Assembly (NCBI GenBank): GCA_045542355.1
Contig: JAZQKX010000029.1
Location: forward strand, 1 to 64,000
DNA length: 64,000 bases
Source of the DNA: UMGS1532 sp045542355
GTDB taxonomy: Bacteria > Bacillota > Clostridia > Oscillospirales > Acutalibacteraceae
Direction of reading: 5' to 3'
Part shown: positions 42,589 to 50,390 of the stretch, one piece after another
How the letters are laid out: every line of letters begins with the position of its first letter
Numbering within the stretch: the first letter of the stretch is position 1
Position numbers and translations under genes: made by a program
Notes under the pieces: model-generated
What the model was told of the DNA's origin: nothing
Database searches by the model: none
Seen by the model: the letters and a program-made list of their open reading frames with translations, nothing else

Positions 42589-43062
42589 TTAAAGAGGCAT
42601 ATAAAGTCCCTCACCCGTGACCTTGACGTTGTCCTCTCCCAGTTCTTTTAGCCTGTCCTTGAATTTTTTGTCGGCGCCTAAGCTCAGCAGGGCACATAAA
42701 ATATAAGGTCTGTTCAGAATTTCTTTGTGAGGCAGGGTAAGAGCGGGTGTGTCAAGCTCCAATTCCTCATACATAAGCAGGTCTAAGTCAATAACACAGG
42801 ATTTTTCCTTGCGATTTCTGCCCATTGACGCCTCAATTCCGTGGAGCGCACCTAAAAGCTTTTCTGGGGGAAGCTGGGTTTCTATTCTTATTGCAGAAAC
42901 AAAGAAGTCTTGAGACTTCCCCTTTTCAAGCCCTGATTCGTATATCCTGCCAACCGCCGAAACCGAGGTGTCGGGCAAGGCATGAATTGCCCACACGGCG
43001 CGGTTGAGATACTCTCTGCGGTCGCCAAAATTGCTCATTAAGCTTATATATGCTTGTGCCAT
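42589..43062 (-). CDS. folK: FolK-like HPPK
   Basis: 157 residues from the ATG at 43062 (GGTGGTGAT upstream). YISLMSNFGDRREYL, the SCVIDLDLLMY segment and LTLPHKEILNRPYIL are the signature segments of 6-hydroxymethyl-7,8-dihydropterin pyrophosphokinase. The usual RxxKPRxID basic residues read NRKEKSCVID, so one conserved Arg is missing. It stands apart from other folate genes. Confidence 0.8.
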   Translation of the reverse strand: MAQAYISLMSNFGDRREYLNRAVWAIHALPDTSVSAVGRIYESGLEKGKSQDFFVSAIRIETQLPPEKLLGALHGIEASMGRNRKEKSCVIDLDLLMYEELELDTPALTLPHKEILNRPYILCALLSLGADKKFKDRLKELGEDNVKVTGEGLYMPL

Positions 43063-43107
43063 AATTATCACCACCCATATTTTAACATATCGGAGCCAAA
43101 AACACAA

Positions 43108-43136
43108 TTGAAAAAAGAGCAGGATTGGTATATAAT
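43108..43136 (+). promoter_or_regulatory. Promoter of DUF896-vanZ pair
   Basis: TTGAAA, a 17-base spacer and TATAAT, 30 bases before the start codon. Confidence 0.7.
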
Positions 43137-43166
43137 AGGGGTATATTAATTGTAAGGAATGTTTTT

Positions 43167-43388
43167 ATGACCGACGAAAAAATCAAACGTATAAACGAAC
43201 TTGCCAAAAAGTCCAAAACCGAGGGCCTTACAGATGCCGAAAAGGCGGAGCAACAAGCTCTCCGTCAGGAGTATATCGAAAGCTATCGCCGAAGCCTTGA
43301 GGCTCAGTTGGGCTCTATAGTGATTCAAAATCCCGACGGCTCACGCCATAAGTTAAACAAGAAAAATGAAAATAATATTAAGCAATAA
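43167..43388 (+). CDS. DUF896 family protein
   Basis: 73 residues from the ATG at 43167 (AAGGA upstream). IKRINELAKKSKTEGLTDAE and RQEYIESYRRSL are diagnostic of the YnzC/DUF896 family, a small helical hairpin whose B. subtilis member lies in an SOS-controlled operon. It overlaps the VanZ-like gene by 23 bases. Confidence 0.9.
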   Translation: MTDEKIKRINELAKKSKTEGLTDAEKAEQQALRQEYIESYRRSLEAQLGSIVIQNPDGSRHKLNKKNENNIKQ

Positions 43389-43845
43389 TGCAAAACGAAA
43401 GCTGATGCTGTCGCTGTGTTTTCTTTGCATGGCTGTGATATTCATACTGTCTTCATTTCCCGCACAGGCATCGGGTCAGCAAAGCGGAAGGATATTGGGA
43501 ATACTATCAAGCCTTTTCGGAGGAGAAATGAACACCTTGGGGCAAGATACACTGCAGGTGTTGGTGAGAAAAACCGCCCATGTGTTGGAATTCACCGTTT
43601 TGGGTGGTCTTTGGTATGGATATTTCCTTTGCACCAGGCTGTCTTTTTGGAAAAGGTTATACCTGCCTTTCGGTATATCGGTGTTGTATGCATTGAGCGA
43701 CGAGGTGCATCAGTATTTTGTGCTCGGTCGCGCCGCCAGAATGTATGACGTGGGCTTTGATACCATAGGAATTATTTTGGGGATAGGTGCAGTCTGGCTT
43801 ATATCCCGCTGGCTTGAAAAGAAAAAAGGAAAGCTTAATGGATAA
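43366..43845 (+). CDS. VanZ-like membrane protein
   Basis: 159 residues with four hydrophobic helices. RKTAHVLEFTVLGGL and SDEVHQYFVLGRAARMYDVGFDTIG are the VanZ family core; its name comes from low-level teicoplanin resistance, but most members have no known role. Starts inside the DUF896 gene. Confidence 0.88.
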   Translation: MKIILSNNAKRKLMLSLCFLCMAVIFILSSFPAQASGQQSGRILGILSSLFGGEMNTLGQDTLQVLVRKTAHVLEFTVLGGLWYGYFLCTRLSFWKRLYLPFGISVLYALSDEVHQYFVLGRAARMYDVGFDTIGIILGIGAVWLISRWLEKKKGKLNG

Positions 43846-43873
43846 CCAGGAATAAAACAAAAGGGACTGTCTT

Positions 43874-43905
43874 GCCCAACTTCCCATAAGGATGTTGGGC
43901 AGTTT
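43874..43905 (+). terminator. Terminator after vanZ-like gene
   Basis: GCCCAAC pairs with GTTGGGC around a 13-base loop, followed by AGTTTTATT. Confidence 0.55.
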
Positions 43906-43907
43906 TA

Positions 43908-44072
43908 TTCGCCTTGCGGCGAGTTCTATTGCTTCGCAGTGATATTTGTCTTGCGACAAGTGTTATTGCCTTCGGCAGTTTAGGACGAATAAAATACCAC
44001 TGAAACCCAAAGGTTTCAATATCACTATTGCCCAAGGCAATAATATCACTCCGACAGAGTCGGAATAAAACT
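43908..44072. repeat. Array of seven mini-hairpins
   Basis: Short stems with 3-6 base loops follow one another: GCC-TTG-CGGC, TGC-TTC-GCA, TTGTC-TTGC-GACAA, TGCC-TTC-GGCA, TGAAAC-CCAAAG-GTTTCA, ATTGCC-CAA-GGCAAT and TCCGAC-AGA-GTCGGA. They are joined by GTGATATT in the left half and its complement AATATCAC in the right half, so the array is itself roughly palindromic. The four-helix-bundle gene starts 48 bases after it. Spacers are far too short for CRISPR. Confidence 0.75.
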
Positions 44073-44119
44073 TGCGAGACTGTTGTTTCTTATGTATAAT
44101 GAATTTAGAGGTGATTACT

Positions 44120-44470
44120 ATGGCTGATAGTGTTTTAAGAGATAAAGCAAAGGAATTTGCAAAAACTGTTGTTTTTCTCTGTCGTGATATGAAATCAAAT
44201 CATAAGGAATCAGTTTTAATCAATCAATTGCTCCGTTCTGCCACTTCAATAGGTGCTAATTTGCACGAAGCACAATATGCTCAAGGAACAAAGGATTTTA
44301 TTTCTAAACTTGAAATAACACAGAAAGAGTGTTATGAAACAGAGTATTGGCTTGAACTTTTGTTTGAAACAAATTGTATGAATGAAGAGGATTATAAAGC
44401 ATTACAAAATGATTGTGGTGCAATTCGCAGAATGTTAATTTCTTCACTTAAAACTATAAAATCAAAATAA
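44120..44470 (+). CDS. Four-helix-bundle protein (S23/IVP-like)
   Basis: 116 residues from the ATG at 44120 (GAGGTGAT upstream). SVLINQLLRSATSIGANLHEAQYA and SKLEITQKECYETEYWLELL are the signature of the family first found in 23S rRNA intervening sequences, also related to the accessory protein of diversity-generating retroelements. Members are basic and bind nucleic acid. The hairpin array just before it probably belongs to the same unit. Confidence 0.88.
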   Translation: MADSVLRDKAKEFAKTVVFLCRDMKSNHKESVLINQLLRSATSIGANLHEAQYAQGTKDFISKLEITQKECYETEYWLELLFETNCMNEEDYKALQNDCGAIRRMLISSLKTIKSK

Positions 44471-44546
44471 GGGTTTGGGCTTAGCCCTTTACAGCATTTG
44501 TAAGTACAAATGCGATTCTGGTTCTATCCAAAAGGAGAAAAATTAT

Positions 44547-45140
44547 ATGAACATAATTGAGCATTATGATAAACAAATCGATGAAAACAATGACCCTGTA
44601 TATGACCCCGAGCCGCTGAGAGAGTATATGAACAAATGGGACGGACAAGTGTTTGTTGATGCAATGAAACTTGATAAACATAAAACTGTCTTAGAAATCG
44701 GTATTGGTACAGGTAGACTTGCATTAAAAACCGCACCTTTATGTAAGAAATTCTTTGGTATTGATATATCTCCAAAGACAATAGAAAAAGCTGCATACAA
44801 TTTATCACAGTATCAAAACATTGAGCTAGTATGTGCTGATTTTATGACTTGTGATTTTAACACCACTTTTGATGTTATATATTCTTCGTTAACTTTTATG
44901 CACATACAGGCGAAACAAGAATGTATCAATAAAGTATATTCTTTCTTAAAACCCAAAGGGTATTTCATTTTATCTATTGATAAAAATCAAAATAAGTATA
45001 TAGATTATGGGGACAGAAAAATCAAGATATACCCCGATAACCCTGATAATACAAAGGAATATTTTGCCAATTCCGGTCTGACACTATCAGACTGTATAGA
45101 AACAGAATTTGCATACATTCTTGTTGGTTTGAAAGCATAG
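44547..45140 (+). CDS. Class I SAM-dependent methyltransferase
   Basis: 197 residues from the ATG at 44547 (AAAGGAG upstream). SAM-binding VLEIGIGTGRLALK (motif I), then FGIDIS, CADFMTCDF and VIYSSLTFMH. Substrate unknown; the close upstream S23-like gene may only be a neighbour. Confidence 0.85.
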   Translation: MNIIEHYDKQIDENNDPVYDPEPLREYMNKWDGQVFVDAMKLDKHKTVLEIGIGTGRLALKTAPLCKKFFGIDISPKTIEKAAYNLSQYQNIELVCADFMTCDFNTTFDVIYSSLTFMHIQAKQECINKVYSFLKPKGYFILSIDKNQNKYIDYGDRKIKIYPDNPDNTKEYFANSGLTLSDCIETEFAYILVGLKA

Positions 45141-45142
45141 AG

Positions 45143-45179
45143 AAAGCCGATAGATTCGTTTTTTGAATCTATCGGCTTT
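45143..45179. terminator. Bidirectional terminator
   Basis: AAAGCCGATAGATTC pairs perfectly with GAATCTATCGGCTTT around GTTTTTT, between convergent genes. Confidence 0.8.
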
Positions 45180-45245
45180 AAACATCCTTATGAGAAGTAG
45201 CATTTTCAGTCCCTTTTCTGTTAGAATCACAAGCACCATAGCCTA

Positions 45246-45740
45246 TTAAAATAAGTAAAAGCCTACCATACCCATCACAAGTCCGCTGAGCGCACCTGCC
45301 ACCACATCCCGTATGAAATGCACACCGCACAGCACTCGGCTTACAGCCAGAATTACACCAAGAATCGATATGGTAATTCCGATTGCAGGGTAGATATAAA
45401 ACGCGGTCACAGCAATTATAAATATGCAAAAGGTGTGTCTTGATGGAAAAGACCTGCCCACAGTGGATTTGTTGTAAAGGGGTACGAGGTCGTATTTTTC
45501 GTAAGGACGCGGAAAGTTCAGTAGATATCTTACCATGCTTAATATCAGAAAACTCACAGCGGGAACAAGCACACATTTGTATCCCGCAGAATTTTGTGTA
45601 AAAATCAGAAATATTATAAACAATGGGTAAAAGGCATAGATGCAGTAAGTCACAACTTTGCCTGAAAGCACTGTAAGTTTTGCCAATTTCGGGCGGGATT
45701 TAATCCAGCATAGCATATTTTTATATTGCAACTCGGTCAT
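45246..45740 (-). CDS. PAP2-family phosphatase
   Basis: 164 residues with five or six hydrophobic helices. The three phosphatase motifs are NFPRPYEKYD (KxxxxxxRP-like), PSRHT (usually PSGH) and SRVLCGVHFIRDV. The change from Gly to Arg in motif 2 is unusual. It probably removes phosphate from a lipid such as undecaprenyl pyrophosphate or phosphatidate. Overlaps the PHP gene by 4 bases. Confidence 0.85.
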   Translation of the reverse strand: MTELQYKNMLCWIKSRPKLAKLTVLSGKVVTYCIYAFYPLFIIFLIFTQNSAGYKCVLVPAVSFLILSMVRYLLNFPRPYEKYDLVPLYNKSTVGRSFPSRHTFCIFIIAVTAFYIYPAIGITISILGVILAVSRVLCGVHFIRDVVAGALSGLVMGMVGFYLF

Positions 45741-46756
45741 GTATTCACATCCTTTAAAAAATAAGCGTTGGAATATGCCTTTTTACCGCAGTAATCCTCA
45801 ACCCGTATTCTCACATATTTATCGGTCTCAAGAATAGGAAACGTGACCTCTTGTATGGGTATTCCACCTTCCGCGAAGCAAGACTCTGTGCGTCTGCCAC
45901 CCGTAATCAAAAATACCCTTTGGGCGGGGGAACATTTAACTGTGATTGCATCTTCGGTTTTTGATATCTCCAAAATTTCAGGACCCGTTGAGGAGTAGAA
46001 ATTGCCCCCTTTCAGCGCAGCCATTATTGAGCCGTATTCCAATTTTGGCGCGTCTATACATATCCAACCGCCAAATGAGTCGTTTTGGGGTGTGCCAATG
46101 GGGAAATCGTCATGACAGTCGTCGCAGGCGGTACAATAAAGTCGGTTGCCCTGTCTTAATAAATTGTCGTAGACCGCTTCATCATCGGTGAACCCCAATT
46201 TAGTGCAGGTGTTGTTATATATTTCCACCGCAAATAAATTTTTAAGACCAACGTAATCAAAAGCTGTGGCGAGTGACCAGTTCGGGTGATTGTATGATAC
46301 CAAAAAGCCTTGCTCAGTAGCGCCTTTTATGATTTCATTGATACCGTCGGTGCTGTACACTCTCTCGTGGTCGGGTTGAGTCTTTACAAGATGGCGGTTA
46401 TGCATGTTCAAGAATTTATCGTATGCCTTGCTGTAGTAGGGGGTGTTCTCATTGTGGGGGTCAAGAGAATAGAAATTCAAATGGCACACCTTCAAATCAG
46501 GGTTTTTAAGGGTGGATTCGTTGGGTGCGCCGTCTTTGATTGCGATTTCACAGGCTGTGATCGCAAGGAAACCCTCATCATTCAAGTAAGAATTATCTAT
46601 GATATGCTCATGATCGGTAAATGCCACCACTGAGTATCCTCGTTTTTTATATTCCGCTTTCAATTCTACGGGAGAAAGTTTACCGTCGGATAAATGGGTG
46701 TGGGCATGAAGATTCGCCTTAAAAAACTTCTTGTTTTGACCTAACAAAATTTCCAT
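45737..46756 (-). CDS. PHP-domain phosphoesterase
   Basis: 339 residues. Metal-site motifs NLHAHTHLSDGKLSP and AFTDHEH near the start, then NHPNWS and ACDDCHD, fit the PHP fold of metal-dependent phosphoesterases. The last 90 residues form a beta-rich extension. Substrate unknown; co-transcribed with the PAP2 gene. Confidence 0.85.
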   Translation of the reverse strand: MEILLGQNKKFFKANLHAHTHLSDGKLSPVELKAEYKKRGYSVVAFTDHEHIIDNSYLNDEGFLAITACEIAIKDGAPNESTLKNPDLKVCHLNFYSLDPHNENTPYYSKAYDKFLNMHNRHLVKTQPDHERVYSTDGINEIIKGATEQGFLVSYNHPNWSLATAFDYVGLKNLFAVEIYNNTCTKLGFTDDEAVYDNLLRQGNRLYCTACDDCHDDFPIGTPQNDSFGGWICIDAPKLEYGSIMAALKGGNFYSSTGPEILEISKTEDAITVKCSPAQRVFLITGGRRTESCFAEGGIPIQEVTFPILETDKYVRIRVEDYCGKKAYSNAYFLKDVNT

Positions 46757-46826
46757 TAGTACATCACCTCAAATTAGACCCTTTATATTTACAATATATC
46801 ACAACTCATAATGATTTACAACAAAA

Positions 46827-46862
46827 AAGCGCACAGCAGACCCATCGAGTAGCCGTGCGCTT
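46827..46862 (-). terminator. Terminator of small RHH gene
   Basis: On the minus strand AAGCGCAC pairs with GTGCGCTT and runs into TTTTTTG. Confidence 0.7.
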
Positions 46863-46867
46863 AATAC

Positions 46868-47071
46868 TTATTTGTTTTCTATTTCGGGTATTTTGATTTC
46901 TCCGTTTGCTTTTTCAAACTCTCTAATGCATTGGCGAGTCAGATACAGTATTTGTCCGTTAGCATACCTACCCTCGTATTTAGCGATATAGTGCAGTTTG
47001 CCGTGCAATTCGGGAGGAACTTCAATGCCCAAATGCTTATTCTCTTTATTTCTCAATCTAAACACCACCAA
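46868..47071 (-). CDS. Ribbon-helix-helix (Arc-like) DNA-binding protein
   Basis: 67 residues if read from the TTG at 47071; a second TTG at 47056, with GGTGGTG in front, is as likely. HLGIEVPPELHGKLHYIAKYEGRYANGQILYLTRQCIREFEK fits the beta-alpha-alpha pattern of Arc/MetJ repressors, split here as GIEVPPELHGKL and NGQILYLTRQCI. An inverted repeat suited to such a repressor lies directly upstream. Confidence 0.65.
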   Translation of the reverse strand: MVVFRLRNKENKHLGIEVPPELHGKLHYIAKYEGRYANGQILYLTRQCIREFEKANGEIKIPEIENK

Positions 47072-47078
47072 TATCTTA

Positions 47079-47142
47079 TTTTAAGTATACAATAAGATTA
47101 TTTTATGGTATAATGTTGTGAGTATACTTAAAACAAGTATAC
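47079..47142. promoter_or_regulatory. Inverted repeats, candidate operator
   Basis: TTTTAAGTATAC (47079-47090) and GTATACTTAAAA (47122-47133) are perfect inverted copies 31 bases apart; a third half, AAGTATAC, follows at 47135-47142. They flank GGTATAAT. A likely binding site of the RHH protein encoded next to it. Confidence 0.55.
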
Positions 47143-47160
47143 GAATTTGGCAGATGTTAT

Positions 47161-47955
47161 TTATAAATTCAACAGTCTTTCGGCATTGCGGTGGAGTATA
47201 TCTTCTCGCTGGTCATCCGTTATTGACAGCTTGTGTATTGCTTCAATTTCCTCGTCGGCACGGCTCCAAGGGGCATCGGAGCCAAAGAGTATTCTTCCGC
47301 TTCCCAGCGTTTTCAGAATGTCCATAAATTGCTTTTCGCTGTAATATTCGAAACCCATTGAGGTATCGATATAAATTCCTGTTGGACCAATCCATTCGGG
47401 GACCTCGTCCCACTGCTTTTGTCCGCCCAAGTGCGCCGCAACTATTGTACCGCCGCGAAGCTCTTGCCAGAGATGGTGAAACTGACGGGGCGAACTGTGA
47501 TAAGGTGGGGTAAAGGCAGGGTCAAATCCAGCGTGAAAAAGGAGAATTAACCCCTTTTCCAAAGCGTAGCTGTATATTCTCAGCATTTCGGGAGTGTCAA
47601 GGGTGAAGTTTTGATATTCGGGATGGAATTTTATTCCCTTTAACCCTAATGAGCAGATGTAATCTATATCCCGCTTGTAGTCCTCGGTTTCTGGGTGGAG
47701 CGCACCAAAGGAAATAATTCCGTCGCCGCAGATTTCCTTTGCCCAGTCGTTCATGGTCATAAAGTGTCGGGGGTTTGTCATAACAGGCTGTACCACAGAG
47801 AGGTCTACCCCGAATTTTTTCATATTATTTTTAAGCCCTGAAAGGGTGCCGTCGTGGCAGGGAGTGTATCTGTTTCCGCAGGCTGCCACCAGAGTTTCTA
47901 TGGCGCGGTGAGCAATGCCGTCGGGGAAAGCGTGGGTATGAAAATCTATTACCAT
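47161..47955 (-). CDS. Amidohydrolase-2 family protein
   Basis: 264 residues from the ATG at 47955 (GAAAGGA upstream). TIM-barrel metal motifs: DFHTHAFP at the start, GIKFHPEYQ, FHAGFDP, AAHLGG and FGSDAPW at the end. This matches the decarboxylase/hydrolase group that acts on small carboxylates. Substrate unknown. Confidence 0.88.
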   Translation of the reverse strand: MVIDFHTHAFPDGIAHRAIETLVAACGNRYTPCHDGTLSGLKNNMKKFGVDLSVVQPVMTNPRHFMTMNDWAKEICGDGIISFGALHPETEDYKRDIDYICSLGLKGIKFHPEYQNFTLDTPEMLRIYSYALEKGLILLFHAGFDPAFTPPYHSSPRQFHHLWQELRGGTIVAAHLGGQKQWDEVPEWIGPTGIYIDTSMGFEYYSEKQFMDILKTLGSGRILFGSDAPWSRADEEIEAIHKLSITDDQREDILHRNAERLLNL

Positions 47956-48049
47956 TAGAATCAATATCCTTTCAGGTGTTATTTTATCTCGAAATGAAAA
48001 AATTATTATTAATTATACACCCGAATTCCATGTAAATCAATAAAAGAAT

Positions 48050-48090
48050 AAACGGAGCGAACTCTTTGAGAATTCACTCCGTTTACTCTT
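48050..48090. terminator. Terminator of MFS gene
   Basis: AAACGGAG pairs with CTCCGTTT around a long loop that has its own short stem; T-rich on both sides. Confidence 0.6.
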
Positions 48091-48115
48091 TTTATTGGAT
48101 TAAGGTAATTCTAAA

Positions 48116-49423
48116 TTAAATCTTCTTTGTCTTCATCTTACGTGCAAGAAGAGTGAGAATCAAAAGGATGATGTAGAAGCATCCGATTGTAACGAAGATT
48201 GCAGACCAGCCGAAGCTGTCCTTAACAAAGCCGAATACTGTAGCCTGAATAGCGGCACCCATGTAAACTGCCCAGTCCAGAACACCAACAACGGTGGAGG
48301 AGAGTGCGCGTCCACCCATGTCACCGGCGATAGCCCAGATAACACCTGTTACCATTGAGAAAACACCAACAACAAAGAGCATGATGGTTGCGGGAGCCTG
48401 AGTCTTGATAAAGGGGAAGGTTACAAGACCAATGAAAGCAACGATTGCGGCTAAGATAAGCATGGGCTCACGTTTGCCCTTGAATACTCTATCGGTGATG
48501 AAGGGGAACACGAACATTGCACAAGCCTGTCCGATAGGAAGAAGAATGGAGCTGAAAATACCATCCTTAACCGAGAGATTCATCTGGTCCATAAAGTAGG
48601 TGGGAACCCAGGTAAGAAGACCGTAACGTCCAATACCTGCGATTGCAGAGATGAGACAGAAGACTATAACCTTAGGCTCTGAGAAAAGAAGCTTGTAGGG
48701 ATAGAAGAAGCCTCTTTTTTCGATATCAGCAGCAAGAGCGGCATCACGGGCAGCAGCGGCTTCATCTTCCTCAACGAAAGCATCAAGACCAACATCTTCG
48801 GGCTTTTCTTTGAAGAAAGCAACAAATGCGATGAGGATGAGAACCATGGGAATCATGGGGTAACGGAAACCTGCTCTCCAGCCCCAGTCGGGGTTGAGGG
48901 TAAGGCAAAGGTTGATGGTTAAGTATGTAACAACCTGAGCTACACCTGAGAAAGCGGTTGCCAAGCCTGAGGCGAAGCCACGATTCTTTTTGGGCCACCA
49001 TTTGTTAAGAACGCCAACACCGTTGGACCAAACCATTGCCTGACAGAAGCCGTTAAGACCCCAGAGAACAGCGATAACCCAAAGGTTGTGCTGGAAAGAG
49101 ATAACAACATTTAAAACAGCAGAAGAAGCAACACCGAAAATCATGAGCTTCTTGTAGCCAATCCACTGACCCAGACGGCCGCTGACGAGCTGACCGAAGG
49201 CGTAGCACCAGAAAAGGGCGGATGTAACAACACCGATTGTACCCAGGTCGGACTGGAATTCCTGCTTCATAAGGTCCATAACAAGATTAATGTTCTGACG
49301 ACCATTGTAGAAGAAGAGGTAGGTAAAGCCGAAGCTTAAGAGCATAAGCCAGGCATACTTCTTGAACTTTGCGAAGTCGGCTTTGTTGTAGCCGTATGTA
49401 TTTAAAGTATTTTTAGTTTCCAT
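48116..49423 (-). CDS. MFS transporter, organophosphate:phosphate antiporter-like
   Basis: 435 residues from the ATG at 49423 (GGAG upstream); twelve hydrophobic helices with a charged central loop of about 35 residues rich in Glu and Ala. FYNGRQNINLVMDLMK and the WWPKKNRGFASGLATAFSG loop match the GlpT/UhpT group. These exchange glycerol-3-phosphate, sugar phosphates or phosphocholine-type compounds for phosphate. The next gene upstream in the operon is a LicC-like cytidylyltransferase, which suggests the imported compound is then activated with a nucleotide. Confidence 0.85.
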   Translation of the reverse strand: METKNTLNTYGYNKADFAKFKKYAWLMLLSFGFTYLFFYNGRQNINLVMDLMKQEFQSDLGTIGVVTSALFWCYAFGQLVSGRLGQWIGYKKLMIFGVASSAVLNVVISFQHNLWVIAVLWGLNGFCQAMVWSNGVGVLNKWWPKKNRGFASGLATAFSGVAQVVTYLTINLCLTLNPDWGWRAGFRYPMIPMVLILIAFVAFFKEKPEDVGLDAFVEEDEAAAARDAALAADIEKRGFFYPYKLLFSEPKVIVFCLISAIAGIGRYGLLTWVPTYFMDQMNLSVKDGIFSSILLPIGQACAMFVFPFITDRVFKGKREPMLILAAIVAFIGLVTFPFIKTQAPATIMLFVVGVFSMVTGVIWAIAGDMGGRALSSTVVGVLDWAVYMGAAIQATVFGFVKDSFGWSAIFVTIGCFYIILLILTLLARKMKTKKI

Positions 49424-49460
49424 ATTAATCTCCATATATATTATATTTTGGGGTTAATTT

Positions 49461-50201
49461 TTAGCCGAAAATCTTAGCATCAGCCTCGTCGTATGCAAGG
49501 ATTTCCTGAGTTACTCTTGCATGGTCTTCTAAGTTATCGATTTCATCGATGAAGTAATCTTTATAGTCGAATGCGCGAACATTAAGAGCGGGGAAAATCT
49601 CGTTGAGAGCGTTCTCAGCATAGCACTTGTCCTCACCCTTGTGGATGAACTCAACAACCTTGCCGATCCAAGCGGAAGCAGTTGCCTTTTCCATTTTGTA
49701 GAAAGGCTGGAATGCGAAGCAATCCTTGTCGAAGATGTGAATTGAAACCTCAACAACCTTGCCATCCTTAACTCTGCCCTTGAAATCCTTTTCGGGGAGA
49801 GCTTTCTGGAAGTTAACGGTTGCGGTGTTTTTGTCTTCGCATACGAGTACATCGTGAAGAAGCTTACGGTTGAACACCAAGTCGCCATGGAAGAAGAGAA
49901 GGTCGTCATCCATAAGGTCACGGGCAAGATACATAGAATAAATGTAGTTGGTTTTGTCGTAGATGTCGTTGCGAACAAAGGTGAAGTTGAGCTCGGGGAA
50001 GTCAGCGGCGGTAGCCTTGAGCTGTTCTTCGAAAGGACCTGTGGTGATGATGAAGTCCTTTATACCCTCAGCGCTGAGAAGACGAATCTGACGATGGAAA
50101 ATGGTTTCGCCGTCTTTAAGCTGAGCCATGGATTTGTGGTTGTTCTTTGTGAAATCACCCATACGATTTCCAAGACCTGAGTTAAAAATTACTGCTTTCA
50201 T
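49461..50201 (-). CDS. LicC-like nucleotidyltransferase
   Basis: 246 residues. The N-terminal AVIFNSGLGNRM is the nucleotide loop (the canonical form is ILAAGLGSRL), followed by HKSM, FHGDLVF at the metal site, and a C-terminal DEIDNLEDHARV. The closest match is phosphocholine cytidylyltransferase (LicC), which makes CDP-choline. First gene of the unit with the OPA-like transporter, divergent from the HTH-IspD gene. Confidence 0.8.
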   Translation of the reverse strand: MKAVIFNSGLGNRMGDFTKNNHKSMAQLKDGETIFHRQIRLLSAEGIKDFIITTGPFEEQLKATAADFPELNFTFVRNDIYDKTNYIYSMYLARDLMDDDLLFFHGDLVFNRKLLHDVLVCEDKNTATVNFQKALPEKDFKGRVKDGKVVEVSIHIFDKDCFAFQPFYKMEKATASAWIGKVVEFIHKGEDKCYAENALNEIFPALNVRAFDYKDYFIDEIDNLEDHARVTQEILAYDEADAKIFG

Positions 50202-50332
50202 GATTGAACTCCTTTCAAATTTCAGTTCATTTTTTGGTTTATGAAAAATTTATTCCAGCGGAATACCACAGTAGATTATACATGAAATCAACTAAAAGTC
50301 AACAAATTTTTGTTTTTTTATGAAAATACCCC

Positions 50333-50361
50333 TTGAAAATCACCTTGTGTTGATTTATAAT
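50333..50361 (+). promoter_or_regulatory. Promoter of HTH-IspD gene
   Basis: TTGAAA, a 17-base spacer and TATAAT, 30 bases before the start codon. Located in the divergent region shared with the LicC-like gene. Confidence 0.7.
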
Positions 50362-50390
50362 ACACACAAGAGTGAAAAGAGGTGTTTGCT

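Noticed and set aside
43908..44072. Possible CRISPR array
   Set aside because: The repeated pieces are 8 bases with spacers of about 15-20 bases that are themselves hairpins; no 25-37 base direct repeats and no cas genes.
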